51,697 bases of DNA from Lachnospiraceae bacterium (GCA_017626325.1 JAGAIZ010000071.1:1-51697), one strand, 5' to 3'. Counted from the stretch's first letter, positions 16,794 to 26,647 are shown. Notes: a model not told the origin generated them from the letters alone. Program-made: numbers and translations.

Positions 16794-17729
16794 ATGAGTA
16801 AAAAGAAAGCAGTTGTCTCGCTTGGCCACGAGGCGCTCGGTTATACAACATTGGAGCAATGGGACGCCGTCAGAGTAACGGCGAAAACGCTGGCTGACCT
16901 GGTGGAAGCCGACTATCAACTGACCATCACGCACAGCAACGGTCCCCAGGTAAGCATGATCCACAAAGCGATGACCGAGCTTCGCCGCGTCTATATTGAC
17001 TATACCCCCGCCCCCATGTGCGTATGCTCCGCCATGAGCCAGGGCTATGTAGGGTACGATATCCAGAACGCGCTTCGCGCAGAGCTTCTTAGCCGCGGCA
17101 TCTCCAAGACAGTCAGCACCATTCTGACCCAGGTAACCGTAGACCCGTATGACGAGGCCTTCTATGAACCCACTAAGGTAATCGGAAGATACATGTCCAG
17201 GGAGGACGCCGAAGTCGAGATCAAAAAGGGCAACTATGTCGTGGAAGAGCCCGGCAAGGGTTTCCGCCGCGTCGTTGCCGCCCCCAAGCCTATTGATATC
17301 GTGGAAATTGACGCCATCCGCACGCTCGCCGAGGCGGATCAGGTCGTAATTGCCTGCGGCGGCGGCGGTATTCCCGTCATCGAGCAGAACCACGCCTTAA
17401 AAGGAGCGTCTGCCGTAATCGAGAAGGATTCCATAGCCGGCAGGCTGGCAGGCGACCTGAACGTGGATGAACTGATTATCATTACAAGCGTGCCTGCCGT
17501 ATACAGGCATTTCGGCAGGGATGACCAGGAGCCTATCGCCAGCATGAGCACAGCCGAGGCGAAAGCTCTGATCGAGCAGGGCGAATTCGGAGAAGGCACG
17601 ATGCTTCCCAAGATTGAGGCTTCTATCGCATTCCTGGAGAAGAATCCCAGGGGACGCGTCCTGATTACTTCTCTGGCGACAGCGGCGGATGCTGTGAAGG
17701 GCAGAAACGGAACAGTTATTACCGCGTAA
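16794..17729 (+). CDS. Carbamate kinase family protein (ArcC-like)
   Basis: A 311-residue amino-acid-kinase-fold protein. THSNGPQVSMI, KPIDIVEIDAIRTL and VVIACGGGGIPVI match carbamate kinase, which transfers phosphate between carbamoyl phosphate and ADP. The N-terminal nucleotide-loop motif, normally GGNAL, reads GHEALG here, so activity or substrate may differ. No arginine deiminase or carbamoyltransferase gene is nearby. The ATG at 16794 is chosen because the protein then begins like the family; the upstream 13 codons lack a ribosome site. Confidence 0.82.
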   Translation: MSKKKAVVSLGHEALGYTTLEQWDAVRVTAKTLADLVEADYQLTITHSNGPQVSMIHKAMTELRRVYIDYTPAPMCVCSAMSQGYVGYDIQNALRAELLSRGISKTVSTILTQVTVDPYDEAFYEPTKVIGRYMSREDAEVEIKKGNYVVEEPGKGFRRVVAAPKPIDIVEIDAIRTLAEADQVVIACGGGGIPVIEQNHALKGASAVIEKDSIAGRLAGDLNVDELIIITSVPAVYRHFGRDDQEPIASMSTAEAKALIEQGEFGEGTMLPKIEASIAFLEKNPRGRVLITSLATAADAVKGRNGTVITA

Positions 17730-17756
17730 TCATACAACTTTTCATCAGACGAAAAG

Positions 17757-17797
17757 GCCGTTCGGACTGACAGGTTTCATTCCTTCGTCCGAACGGC
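17757..17797 (+). terminator. Rho-independent terminator
   Basis: GCCGTTCGGAC (17757-17767) pairs perfectly with GTCCGAACGGC (17787-17797), followed by TTATATTTTT. It ends the carbamate kinase transcript. Confidence 0.8.
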
Positions 17798-17946
17798 TTA
17801 TATTTTTGCTTTCTGCTTTCTGTCTGTTCCGCGCCCTGCCGCGTCTTCCATACATACTTCCATTTTTCAACGCTTCTCTTCCGGTATTTCATTTCCCAGC
17901 GCTTCTTTCCGGCATTTCGCTTTCCGGCGCTACACTTTGCAATGCT

Positions 17947-18399
17947 TCACATTCCGGCGCTTCCGAGCACCATGCACAGCGCCCCAATCATAATGCAGAA
18001 ATCGGAGATATTGAATACAATCCGCCGGATCGCCGGATTTTTGACCGGAAAGCTCACATAATCCACCACATAATGTCTGCGCAGTCTGTCATAGGTATTG
18101 CTGTAAGCTCCTCCAAGCAGCATGGCAAGACCGGTCTTGAGCAGCTTGCCGCCCCTGATGCTAAATGTCAGCAGAAACACTACTGTCATCGCAAGTGTCA
18201 GCGCCAGCGAAAACAGAGCCACCAGTCCGCTTCGCTTCTCTCCCACATCCAACGCCGCACCCCGGTTATGGTACTTGCGTATCAGCAGCCTTCCGTTAAA
18301 CACTTCTTCCGTCTCGCCCTCTGTCTTATTCTCTTCAATCCGGTTCTTAATCCCCAGATCCAAAAGGAATATCAGAACCGATAAAACCGCGTATCTCAT
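17947..18399 (-). CDS. lspA: Lipoprotein signal peptidase (signal peptidase II)
   Basis: A 150-residue four-helix membrane protein with the LspA signatures: NRGAALDV, NTYDRLRRHYVVDYVSF and FNISDFCIMIG. The Asp residues in YDR and ISD are the catalytic pair that cleave prolipoprotein signal peptides. The frame extends upstream to 18570 but would overlap the S8 protease gene. The ATG at 18399 gives the usual length and a membrane segment at the start. It lies 64 bases after the protease gene and is probably cotranscribed. Confidence 0.85.
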   Translation of the reverse strand: MRYAVLSVLIFLLDLGIKNRIEENKTEGETEEVFNGRLLIRKYHNRGAALDVGEKRSGLVALFSLALTLAMTVVFLLTFSIRGGKLLKTGLAMLLGGAYSNTYDRLRRHYVVDYVSFPVKNPAIRRIVFNISDFCIMIGALCMVLGSAGM

Positions 18400-18463
18400 C
18401 TCTATATCATACCTTTCCTGCGGATTGTGCGCCTGGCATTCCAGACCAGACACCCGCGACCGC

Positions 18464-20149
18464 TTAAAGCCTTGCCAGCGTTTCAAATGTACCGGTAATA
18501 TTAAGCTTTCCATAACCCCAGCGGTTATCCGGATACATAATGCCTTCCTCCCGGACCGCGCCCCGGACAAAATAGCTTTTCAGCGTCCTGCTTTCCACCA
18601 GGAAAGCATTCCCTTCCACGATCGCCCATTCCATAAACTGCGCGACACATCCTGCCGTCAGCGCTGCCGCCATGCTGGATCCGGTTCTCTCACCCAGCGC
18701 CGTGGAAACCTGTACGCCCGGAGCCGCAAATTCAGGCTTGATTCTGCCATCCCTGGCAAAGCCCCTTCCCGATTCAGGAAACCAATTTCCATTCATGCCG
18801 TTATAAGTAGAAACTGTGATGACCTTCTCCGCATTAGACGGTTCTGTCAGCGTCACATCAGGATTGGGTTCCAGAAATTCCACCTCGCCGTCCACGAATT
18901 CCGTCACAGGCAGCCACATATGAAAAAGCCCCGATGTGCTGATCCTTGTATTTTCCCTGTCCGACACAATAATCCGCCATATCCCCGGCGTAGGATTCTG
19001 GAAGCGGAAGAACACCAGCTCCTCACCGGATTCTCTTTCTACCAGAATCGCGCTGACATAGATCACCGTCCGGTCGAAAATAAAAGAAAACGGTCTGTCA
19101 AAGCCGCTCCAAAAATCAATCTCAGCAGTACGCTCACCGCCCGGTGTCTGTACCGTCAGGCTGTAACTGTTCAGGCTGCTGCTCCAAAGCTCCATACAGA
19201 AACCTGAAACGCCTTCTCCCACGCGTACCTCCACCTGCTGCGGAACCGTATTCATAAAATGATGCCTCTTATCGCCTTCATTGCCGCCGCATACTACTAC
19301 CGCACGGCTTCTTTTGGAGGCAACCGTATTCAGATAGGAACCAAGCGGCGACCCGCCGGCGTGATTCCCAAGATTCGTCCCTATGCCAAGCACAATAACG
19401 ACCGGGCGTTCGAACACCACCGCCATCTGCTCCAGATATTTGACCCCCTCCATGATGTCATTTTCCTGATAGGCATCAGCGTCCCCTGCAACCAGGTAAT
19501 AATCCCGCAGGTACTGCTTCGCTCCTTTAAGCTTCACTACTGCGATATCCGCCCGGGGCGCCGCCCCCCGAAACGCCGCGCCCATATCAAGCACGCTGCC
19601 GGCAGCCGCAGATGCCATCGCCGTTCCATGTCCGTTCTCATCAACAGACGGCACCACATCAAGCGGATTCCCGGCCCGCAGCGCCCTGTTAATATCCTCG
19701 CGCGTATATTCCGTCCCATAATCAAAGCCTGACGGCGGCGGTCCGTCCTGAATCGTCTGATCCCATATGGATACGATTCTGCTGTTCCCCTCTTCATCCA
19801 GAAAGGCATCCAACTGATACCGGATTCCCGTATCGATAAAGCCGATGACAACGCCTCTTCCCTGCAGGGAAAGCGGCGGCGCCTGAATCCTCAGGTTGCC
19901 CATCGCAGTCAGATTTTCCGTGTGAAAGGTCTGCATCAGACCGTACAGCTTCGGGATCGCCGCATAGCCATAATTGCCGATAGAAAGCGGCGGCGCTTCG
20001 CTCCTGTTTATATGGGCGATTCCATATTCTTCATTCAATGCCCGAAAACAGAACGGCTGGCGAACCTGCTCCAAAAGTCTCTCCGGCAGATAATAATCCG
20101 CAATGATATCCGCGTAATCATTCGATAAAATTTCCTCTTTACAAGGCAT
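18464..20149 (-). CDS. Subtilisin-family S8 protease, Csp-like
   Basis: A 561-residue S8 peptidase without a signal peptide. The catalytic triad is complete: Asp106 in FIDTGIR, His174 in NGHGTAMAS and Ser492 in GSSMAAA. A long insertion between His and Ser forms a beta-sandwich-like region (about 290-430). This layout matches the clostridial Csp family, members of which process cortex hydrolases during spore germination, although many Lachnospiraceae carry several paralogues of unknown role. The ATG is preceded by GGAAGGA. It is followed by lspA. Confidence 0.85.
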   Translation of the reverse strand: MPCKEEILSNDYADIIADYYLPERLLEQVRQPFCFRALNEEYGIAHINRSEAPPLSIGNYGYAAIPKLYGLMQTFHTENLTAMGNLRIQAPPLSLQGRGVVIGFIDTGIRYQLDAFLDEEGNSRIVSIWDQTIQDGPPPSGFDYGTEYTREDINRALRAGNPLDVVPSVDENGHGTAMASAAAGSVLDMGAAFRGAAPRADIAVVKLKGAKQYLRDYYLVAGDADAYQENDIMEGVKYLEQMAVVFERPVVIVLGIGTNLGNHAGGSPLGSYLNTVASKRSRAVVVCGGNEGDKRHHFMNTVPQQVEVRVGEGVSGFCMELWSSSLNSYSLTVQTPGGERTAEIDFWSGFDRPFSFIFDRTVIYVSAILVERESGEELVFFRFQNPTPGIWRIIVSDRENTRISTSGLFHMWLPVTEFVDGEVEFLEPNPDVTLTEPSNAEKVITVSTYNGMNGNWFPESGRGFARDGRIKPEFAAPGVQVSTALGERTGSSMAAALTAGCVAQFMEWAIVEGNAFLVESRTLKSYFVRGAVREEGIMYPDNRWGYGKLNITGTFETLARL

Positions 20150-20207
20150 CGCATATCGTTCCTTCCATAAAAGGCTTACTCTATGATATGCGTTCCCACG
20201 CGCCGCG

Positions 20208-21857
20208 CTAGCGGGCGCTTGCCTCGATACAATTTAAAGAATCCGGGTTCTGTGCCAGACTGCTCCTGATATCGATGACCGGTCCTCCGGTACCCTCGAT
20301 ATACTCCCGCGTAATGATGATTCTGCCGATATTATCGTCCTTCGGAATCTCATACATAATATCCAGCATAAATTCTTCGATAATGGCACGCAGCGCCCTC
20401 GCTCCTGTGTCCTTTCCAAGCGCTTTCTCGGCAATCGCCTCCAGCGCGCCCTCATCGAATTCCAGTTTGACCTCGTCCAGTTCCAGAAGCTTCTGATATT
20501 GCTTCAGAATCGCGTTGCGGGGCTCGCTCAGTATTTTGACCATCATTTCCTTACTTAAGCCCTCTAACGTGAAAATGATCGGCAGACGGCCGATAAACTC
20601 AGGAATCATGCCAAACTTCTTAATATCCTCCACCGTGACGCGGCTTAAAATATTCTTCTCTTTATCGTATTTATCCTTCAGCTCCGCATTATAACCAATG
20701 GAGGTCTTCTTATTCAGTCTCTGCTTGATAATATCCTCCAGATCCGGGAAAGCGCCGCCGCATATAAAGAGGATATTCCGGGTATTGACCGTAGCAAGCG
20801 GCACCATGGCGTTCTTGGAATTAGCGCCTACCGGCACTTCCACCTCCGCACCCTCCAGAAGCTTGAGCATTCCCTGCTGCACGGATTCTCCGCTGACATC
20901 CCTGGAATTCGTATTCTTCTTCTTGGCGATCTTATCAATCTCATCGATAAAGATAATGCCTTTCTCCGCCCGTTCCACATCATTGTCCGCAGCCGCCAGA
21001 AGCTTGGAAACCACACTCTCGATATCGTCGCCGATATAACCCGCTTCGGTTAAGGAAGTAGCGTCCGTAATCGCAAGCGGCACATCCAGAAGCCGCGCCA
21101 GCGTCTTCACAAGATAGGTCTTGCCGCAGCCGGTAGGTCCGATCATCAGCATGTTGGATTTCTCGATCTCAATCTCGTCCATGGTGCCTGTGGCTACTCT
21201 TTTGTAATGATTATAGACCGCTACGGACATTACCTTCTTGGCGTGTTCCTGTCCCACCACATATTCATCCAGCTTCGCCTTGATCTTGTGGGGCGGCATA
21301 ATATTCTTAATATCAATGACAGGCTGCTCTTCCTGTGCTTTTTTCTTCTTCTTCAGCTTCTGCTTATTGGGGATCCCGCCGTCTCCCTGCAGATCCGCAA
21401 GGTTTACAAAGCTGATATTCGGAAATCCCCTGCCGTTGTTATAATCGTTCGTTCCCGGCTGGTTTAACATGCCCTGATAGTCGAACTGGCTGACGGTATC
21501 CATCGTCTTATGCATACAATCGTCGCAGACACAGATATGATTGGGCAGCCGGAACATCTTCCCTGTCTTACTCTCCGGTCTGCGGCAGATAAAGCAGACA
21601 TCCTCATAGTCGCTGTCGTTCCCGTCGCTTTCATCTGCGTCCTTCGGATTCTCTGTGCCGCTCTCCGGAAGCTGCTTCTCTTCATCCTGAGCTTCCCCGT
21701 CCTTCGTTGTCATTTCTCCGCCGTTCTCTGACGCTTCCCTTTTCTGACGCCGCAGAGCCTCCCTTTGCTCTGCTCCATCCTCCAGCTCGCGGAAATCCCA
21801 TGTCTTTGTATCTTTGTTATCTTCTGCATTTGTTTTGTCATATTTATCATCAAACAT
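20208..21857 (-). CDS. ClpX-like AAA+ unfoldase with extended N-terminus
   Basis: A 549-residue ClpX-type ATPase, about 120 residues longer than usual. An acidic extension of ~85 residues precedes a Cys-rich zinc-binding motif (Cys88, Cys91, Cys111, Cys114). A linker ending in a Lys-rich tract (about 166-173) follows, and then the AAA+ domain. Walker A GPTGCGKT lies at 240-247, the pore loop GYIG at 273-276 and Walker B IIFIDEID near 301. The ClpP-docking loop reads SIGYN where ClpX normally has IGF, so partnership with ClpP is uncertain. No clpP is adjacent, and a housekeeping clpX is expected elsewhere. It would unfold specific proteins using ATP. Confidence 0.85.
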   Translation of the reverse strand: MFDDKYDKTNAEDNKDTKTWDFRELEDGAEQREALRRQKREASENGGEMTTKDGEAQDEEKQLPESGTENPKDADESDGNDSDYEDVCFICRRPESKTGKMFRLPNHICVCDDCMHKTMDTVSQFDYQGMLNQPGTNDYNNGRGFPNISFVNLADLQGDGGIPNKQKLKKKKKAQEEQPVIDIKNIMPPHKIKAKLDEYVVGQEHAKKVMSVAVYNHYKRVATGTMDEIEIEKSNMLMIGPTGCGKTYLVKTLARLLDVPLAITDATSLTEAGYIGDDIESVVSKLLAAADNDVERAEKGIIFIDEIDKIAKKKNTNSRDVSGESVQQGMLKLLEGAEVEVPVGANSKNAMVPLATVNTRNILFICGGAFPDLEDIIKQRLNKKTSIGYNAELKDKYDKEKNILSRVTVEDIKKFGMIPEFIGRLPIIFTLEGLSKEMMVKILSEPRNAILKQYQKLLELDEVKLEFDEGALEAIAEKALGKDTGARALRAIIEEFMLDIMYEIPKDDNIGRIIITREYIEGTGGPVIDIRSSLAQNPDSLNCIEASAR

Positions 21858-22064
21858 AATCCCGACTCTCTATCCTTTCTGACACATATGTCATAATTCA
21901 TCAAAATTACATTGTCTGCCGCCTTACTTCATTCCTTATCATATTATAAAACCCTCGTCCCCACAAGTAAACATTTTCTAAACTGGGCGGAAGCTAAGGA
22001 CGCTAAACTGGGCGAAACCGCTAAACCGGATAAACCGCCCAACCCGGTTTGCACTGATAAGGAG

Positions 22065-22088
22065 AAAGGCGGCCTTTCGACCGCCTTT
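22065..22088 (-). terminator. Rho-independent terminator
   Basis: AAAGGCGG (22065-22072) pairs with CCGCCTTT (22081-22088), and the minus strand continues TTTCTCCTT. It ends the HtrA-like gene. Confidence 0.75.
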
Positions 22089-22115
22089 ACCTATCTATAT
22101 GACATAAACCACACT

Positions 22116-23582
22116 TTACTGTACCTTATTTCCCAATGTAAGCTGTACTGTTTTCTCCTGATATCCTCCCTGTCCTACCGTCATGACAGTAACCTCTACC
22201 GTCTGACCCTTGGCATAGAACTGCAGCTCTTCCTGAAGCGTATCCATAGAAGTAATCTTGTCGCCGTCGAAGGCCGTGATAATATCGCCCTTCTGTAATC
22301 CGGCCGCTTCTGCCGCCGTGCCTTCATATACCTGTGCAATATAGACGCCTTCCGGCATGCCGTATGCCTGGGATACATCCGCTGTTACGCTGATACCGGA
22401 AATTCCAAGATAACCTCTCTCTTCCTCGGTCACCTTATTCTTCGTCTCCTTGAGCATAAGATCGGCGATAATCGGCTCTGCCGCGGAGATCGGGATCGCA
22501 TATCCCATTCCTTCGATCGCGCTTCCGCCAATCTTATTGGAATTGATACCGATAACCTCACCCTTCACATTCAGCAAAGCGCCGCCGGAGTTACCTGGAT
22601 TAATAGCGGCATCTGTCTGGATAAAGGTTCCGCTGCTGCCGTCAGACAGATCAATCGTCCTGTTTAACGCGCTGATAACGCCGATTGTTACGGACTGTCC
22701 ATATCCGAGGGAATTGCCGATGGCAATAGCAGGTTCCCCTACTACCAGTGCATCGGAATCTCCAAGCGTCGCTACCGCGATCTGATTCAGTGTATCTGCG
22801 CCGATCTGATCTAACGGTACCGCGATCACCGCCAGATCCATATCCGCATCCGTACCTTTTACGGAAGCTTCCGCTTCGCTGTCCTCCACAAACTTAACTG
22901 TCAGATTATCCGCGCCTTCAATCACGTGATAATTGGTCACTATGAGAAGCTCCGTATCGTTCTCTCCCACGATGATGCCGGAACCGCTGGATTCCGCGTC
23001 ACTGGAAAGCGTCTGTCCGTAAAATGACATTTTCTCGGTATAATGATTGTTAATCGCTACGATAGAAGGCATTACCTTGCTTGCCACATCGGACACATCG
23101 GACGCAACCGTTGTAACACTCTCTGTCTTCTGGATGCCGGAAAGCGTCTGCTCCGTGTCCTGTAACCCGCTCTCTGTCAGCGCTGCCTGCGCCATCACAT
23201 CCTCTGTCTGAGAATCCGTGCCGCCCGCTGATACTTCCGTATCCGCCCCATTCATCATTCCGGTAGCAGATTCCACAATATACAAACCAAGTCCCGCGAA
23301 CAGCCCGAAGAACAGTCCCAGTGAAACAGCGAGCACCGCTTTGCGGAAATATCCGCCGCCCTTACGCGGTCTCTTCTCCTTAGGTTTCTTCTGGTTCATC
23401 TGCGTGTAATCATTTGGATAGGTATTTCCATACTGGTAATTCCCCGTGTTGTTCTGGTAGCCAGTATAACCTGTATATGGATTCTGCGCATTGTTCTGAT
23501 ATGTCTGCGTGCTGCTGTCACCCGATGTCTGCACGCCTGTATTATTATGGTAATCATTTGGATAATTATTATGATCGTACAT
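22116..23582 (-). CDS. HtrA/DegP-like membrane-anchored serine protease
   Basis: A 488-residue protein. An Asn/Tyr/Gln-rich cytoplasmic N-terminus (1-60), a basic stretch and one membrane segment (about 80-103) lead to an extracellular trypsin-like domain and a C-terminal PDZ domain (about 385-480). The triad is His219 (TNYHVIEG), Asp249 (DMDLAV) and Ser332 (GNSGGALL). HtrA proteases degrade misfolded proteins at the cell surface. The N-terminal repeats of the type YxNNTG are of unknown use. AAAGGGG precedes the ATG, and the gene is transcribed singly between two terminators. Confidence 0.9.
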   Translation of the reverse strand: MYDHNNYPNDYHNNTGVQTSGDSSTQTYQNNAQNPYTGYTGYQNNTGNYQYGNTYPNDYTQMNQKKPKEKRPRKGGGYFRKAVLAVSLGLFFGLFAGLGLYIVESATGMMNGADTEVSAGGTDSQTEDVMAQAALTESGLQDTEQTLSGIQKTESVTTVASDVSDVASKVMPSIVAINNHYTEKMSFYGQTLSSDAESSGSGIIVGENDTELLIVTNYHVIEGADNLTVKFVEDSEAEASVKGTDADMDLAVIAVPLDQIGADTLNQIAVATLGDSDALVVGEPAIAIGNSLGYGQSVTIGVISALNRTIDLSDGSSGTFIQTDAAINPGNSGGALLNVKGEVIGINSNKIGGSAIEGMGYAIPISAAEPIIADLMLKETKNKVTEEERGYLGISGISVTADVSQAYGMPEGVYIAQVYEGTAAEAAGLQKGDIITAFDGDKITSMDTLQEELQFYAKGQTVEVTVMTVGQGGYQEKTVQLTLGNKVQ

Positions 23583-23682
23583 AAGCTCTACCCCTTTCCT
23601 TTTTGATGATGAGATCAGTATAGTCGTTAATTGTGTCCAATCTGTGACAGCTTTTTATCAATTTTGTGTTTTTATTTTCAAA

Positions 23683-23729
23683 CAGAGGGCATTCCGCAAG
23701 TCATAAGATGACTTACAGGACACCCTCTG
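23683..23729 (-). terminator. Rho-independent terminator of glmS
   Basis: An outer stem CAGAGGG/CCCTCTG (23683-23689 with 23723-23729) encloses an inner stem AAGTCAT/ATGACTT (23698-23704 with 23708-23714). The minus strand continues TTTGAAAATAAAAAC. Confidence 0.7.
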
Positions 23730-23769
23730 CTGTCATAACTGCTATAACCGCTGCAGCATGCCGTATTTC

Positions 23770-25596
23770 TTATTCTACCGTAACAGACTTCGCAAGATTT
23801 CTCGGTTTATCCACATCGCATCCTTTTCCTACGGACACATAGTAACCGAATAACTGGAGCGGAATAATCGCCAGCGAATTGGCAAAATAAGGATTGGTCT
23901 CCGGAATATAGATCACATAATCCGCCGCTTTCTCTATTTCCTTATTCTCCTCGCATGTCACTGCCAGAACGAAAGCGCCTCTCGCCTTAACCTCTACCAT
24001 ATTGCTGATTGTCTTGGCATATAAATCAGGCTGCGTGGATACCGCCGCCACAAGCGTTCCTTCTTCGATCAGGGAAATCGTACCATGCTTTAATTCTCCC
24101 GCCGCATACGCTTCCGAATGAATATAGGAAATCTCCTTCAATTTCAGGGAGCCTTCCAGTGAAATCGCATAATCAATGCCTCTTCCGATAAAGAATACAT
24201 CCTTGGCGCCGATATAGCGGTTGGCAAATTTCTGTATCTTGTTCTTATTGTTCAGCAGCAGTTCGATCTGATCCGGCAGACATTTCAAATCGCCCAACAG
24301 CGATTGGAAGGTATCCCCATCGATCTGTCCTCGGACTCTGCCAAGCTTCATAGCGAGCAGGTACAGCGCAATCAGCTGCGCGCTGTAGGCCTTGGTGGTG
24401 GCAACCGCTATCTCCGGTCCCGCCCAGGTATACATCACATTGTCTGCCTCTCTGGCAATAGAACTTCCAACTACATTGACAATACCCAATACTTTAAAGC
24501 CGCGCGCCTTAGACTCCCGCAGCGCCGCCAGAGTATCCGCCGTCTCTCCGGACTGGCTGATCACCACGACCATTGCGCCTTCCTCCAGAATCGGATTGCG
24601 GTAACGGAATTCGGATGCCAGATCCACCTCCACGGGCACCCGGGCCAGGCCTTCAATCACATACTTGCCCGTCATGCCGGCATGATAAGCGGAACCGCAC
24701 GCGACGATATGAATCTTCCTGATCGCTCTTAGTTCTTCATCCGTCATATTCAACTCTTCTATGACAATATCGTTATCCTTGATACGGGGCATCAGCGTAT
24801 CATTCACCGTCTTAGGCTGTTCGTACATCTCCTTTAACATGAAATGCTCATAACCGGCCTTCTCAGCCGCATTGGCATCCCATTCGATGATTACCGGCGT
24901 CTTGCTGATCTCTTCCTCGTCTACCGTATAGAAATGCATGTGGTCGGCACGCAGGCGCACGACCTCCTGATTATCCACATAATAAACCTTCCGCGTATAT
25001 TTTAAGATCGCCGGTACATCAGAGGCGATAAAACAGCCGTCTTCATTCTGCCCTACAATCAACGGAGAGTCCTTCCTTGCCGCAAAGATCTGATCCGGAC
25101 AATCAGCGAATAGAATTCCCAGCGCATAGGAACCTTCCACACGGTGAAGCACCTTCGTCACCGCCTCTAACGGATTGCCTTTATAATAATAATCCAGTAA
25201 ATGCGCCAGCACCTCCGTATCTGTCTCCGACACGAATTGATAGCCTTTATCGATAAGCATCCTGCGAAGCTGCAGATAATTCTCGATGATACCATTATGT
25301 ACCACCGCAATGGTTTCCGCCGCGTTGAAATGAGGATGTGCATTCGTATTATTCGGTACGCCGTGGGTAGCCCACCTGGTATGGCCGATACCGCACAATC
25401 CCGGCATCGACTCTCCGCCATGGGTCAGATTCTCCAGTACCTTTAATCTTCCCACTGATTTGGTAATATTAATCTTACTGCCGTCATAGATCGCCATGCC
25501 GGCCGAATCGTATCCGCGATATTCCAGCTTGGATAATCCGTCTAATATAATGGGGGCTGCCTGTTTGGTTCCTATATAACCTACGATTCCACACAT
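23770..25596 (-). CDS. glmS: Glutamine-fructose-6-phosphate aminotransferase
   Basis: A 608-residue full-length GlmS. The N-terminal glutaminase begins MCGIVGYIG with the nucleophilic Cys2 and has the loop EYRGYDSAG. Two SIS sugar-isomerase domains follow (SQSGETADTL in the first), ending in the conserved KPRNLAKSVTVE. It makes glucosamine 6-phosphate, the entry point to UDP-GlcNAc for peptidoglycan and surface glycans. AGGAGG lies nine bases before the ATG. The upstream glycosyltransferase stops four bases before, so the two are in one operon and there is no room for a glmS ribozyme. Confidence 0.97.
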   Translation of the reverse strand: MCGIVGYIGTKQAAPIILDGLSKLEYRGYDSAGMAIYDGSKINITKSVGRLKVLENLTHGGESMPGLCGIGHTRWATHGVPNNTNAHPHFNAAETIAVVHNGIIENYLQLRRMLIDKGYQFVSETDTEVLAHLLDYYYKGNPLEAVTKVLHRVEGSYALGILFADCPDQIFAARKDSPLIVGQNEDGCFIASDVPAILKYTRKVYYVDNQEVVRLRADHMHFYTVDEEEISKTPVIIEWDANAAEKAGYEHFMLKEMYEQPKTVNDTLMPRIKDNDIVIEELNMTDEELRAIRKIHIVACGSAYHAGMTGKYVIEGLARVPVEVDLASEFRYRNPILEEGAMVVVISQSGETADTLAALRESKARGFKVLGIVNVVGSSIAREADNVMYTWAGPEIAVATTKAYSAQLIALYLLAMKLGRVRGQIDGDTFQSLLGDLKCLPDQIELLLNNKNKIQKFANRYIGAKDVFFIGRGIDYAISLEGSLKLKEISYIHSEAYAAGELKHGTISLIEEGTLVAAVSTQPDLYAKTISNMVEVKARGAFVLAVTCEENKEIEKAADYVIYIPETNPYFANSLAIIPLQLFGYYVSVGKGCDVDKPRNLAKSVTVE

Positions 25597-25600
25597 GTGA

Positions 25601-26647
25601 TTAGTCCTCCTGTTTTCTATATGCCTTACTTCTGCCTGCAGTCCTGTCAGCTATCTCCTGCTCAGAGCGTCCGTATCCTTTCGTTGCGTCGATTCGGCTG
25701 CCCGCTTTGATCAGATTATCCTGTCCCCAGTAATCCTTATTCGACGACAGGGCAACCACCAGCTTCCTGGGAATTCTGCGGTAATTCTTCCCCAGAAGAT
25801 ATCCCATATACTTAAATCCGCTCTGACAAATCACGTGCGGAATCTTCCTCTTAAGCTTCTGCTCTTTCAGATAAGCAATCATCTGCCGCACCAGCCGGAT
25901 TCCCTCCGACTCCGATGGATATTTCGCAAACACCTCAGGATGATCCGCCTGAGATACACCCAAATCAAAGTTCCTGTGCAACTGTTCTCTGTTCGTATAA
26001 TTATGGGAATGAAAGACCCTGGCATCCGCAGTATAGGCAATACCGTATCCGGCTTCCACCGCTTTCGCCGCATAAATCATATCTTCATTAAATATCGTAT
26101 GTTTAACAAATCCGCCTAATTCATCAAATATCCGCCTGTTATACGCAGCGCAGACATTGGAACAGAAGAATGTCTTAATACCGAGGATTTCCAGATCATC
26201 TTTAGTTTTCAGGCAGGAACGCCCGGGATAATTATAACTCCTGGCAAATCTCTCCGCAGGTTCGCTTTGCTCATCCGCCATCTGCCTTGCGTACGCCACT
26301 GCCGCTTTCCCGTCCCGCACCGGTTCTAACAGCTTCTCTATCATATATTCGTCAGCCGGCACCGCATCCTGCGTCATCATAATAAAATAATCCGCATTCG
26401 AATATTTGACTCCCTGATTCCTCGTTTTGCCGTGATCAAATTCCTTCTTCCATATGTGCTTCACTATAATGTTATGATAATCCTTTAGAAAAGAAGTACC
26501 ATAAACCAACCGATCAAAGTATTTCTGCTCTGTATTCATAACAATAATCTGATGAACCGGCACACTCTGCCGTTCTAATCTCTGAATCAATGTTATGAAC
26601 TTACGGTCAGGCTTATAGGCGGGGATGATAACATCTACTGTATCCAC
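25601..26647 (-). CDS. Family 2 glycosyltransferase (rhamnosyltransferase-like)
   Basis: A 348-residue single-domain GT-A glycosyltransferase. It has the nucleotide-sugar site VDVIIPAYKPDRKF, the region MMTQDAVPADEY at the DxD position and the acceptor-region motif FNEDMIYAAKAVEAGY. It resembles rhamnosyltransferases that use dTDP-rhamnose in cell-wall polysaccharide assembly, fitting the rml genes in this window. The start is GTG at 26647 with GGAGG eight bases upstream; no ATG fits as well. It is directly followed by glmS. Confidence 0.82.
   Translation of the reverse strand: MDTVDVIIPAYKPDRKFITLIQRLERQSVPVHQIIVMNTEQKYFDRLVYGTSFLKDYHNIIVKHIWKKEFDHGKTRNQGVKYSNADYFIMMTQDAVPADEYMIEKLLEPVRDGKAAVAYARQMADEQSEPAERFARSYNYPGRSCLKTKDDLEILGIKTFFCSNVCAAYNRRIFDELGGFVKHTIFNEDMIYAAKAVEAGYGIAYTADARVFHSHNYTNREQLHRNFDLGVSQADHPEVFAKYPSESEGIRLVRQMIAYLKEQKLKRKIPHVICQSGFKYMGYLLGKNYRRIPRKLVVALSSNKDYWGQDNLIKAGSRIDATKGYGRSEQEIADRTAGRSKAYRKQED

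Noticed and set aside
25597-25620. Possible glmS ribozyme upstream of glmS
   Set aside because: The upstream glycosyltransferase gene stops four bases before the glmS start and the AGGAGG site lies within its end, so no ribozyme-sized leader exists.
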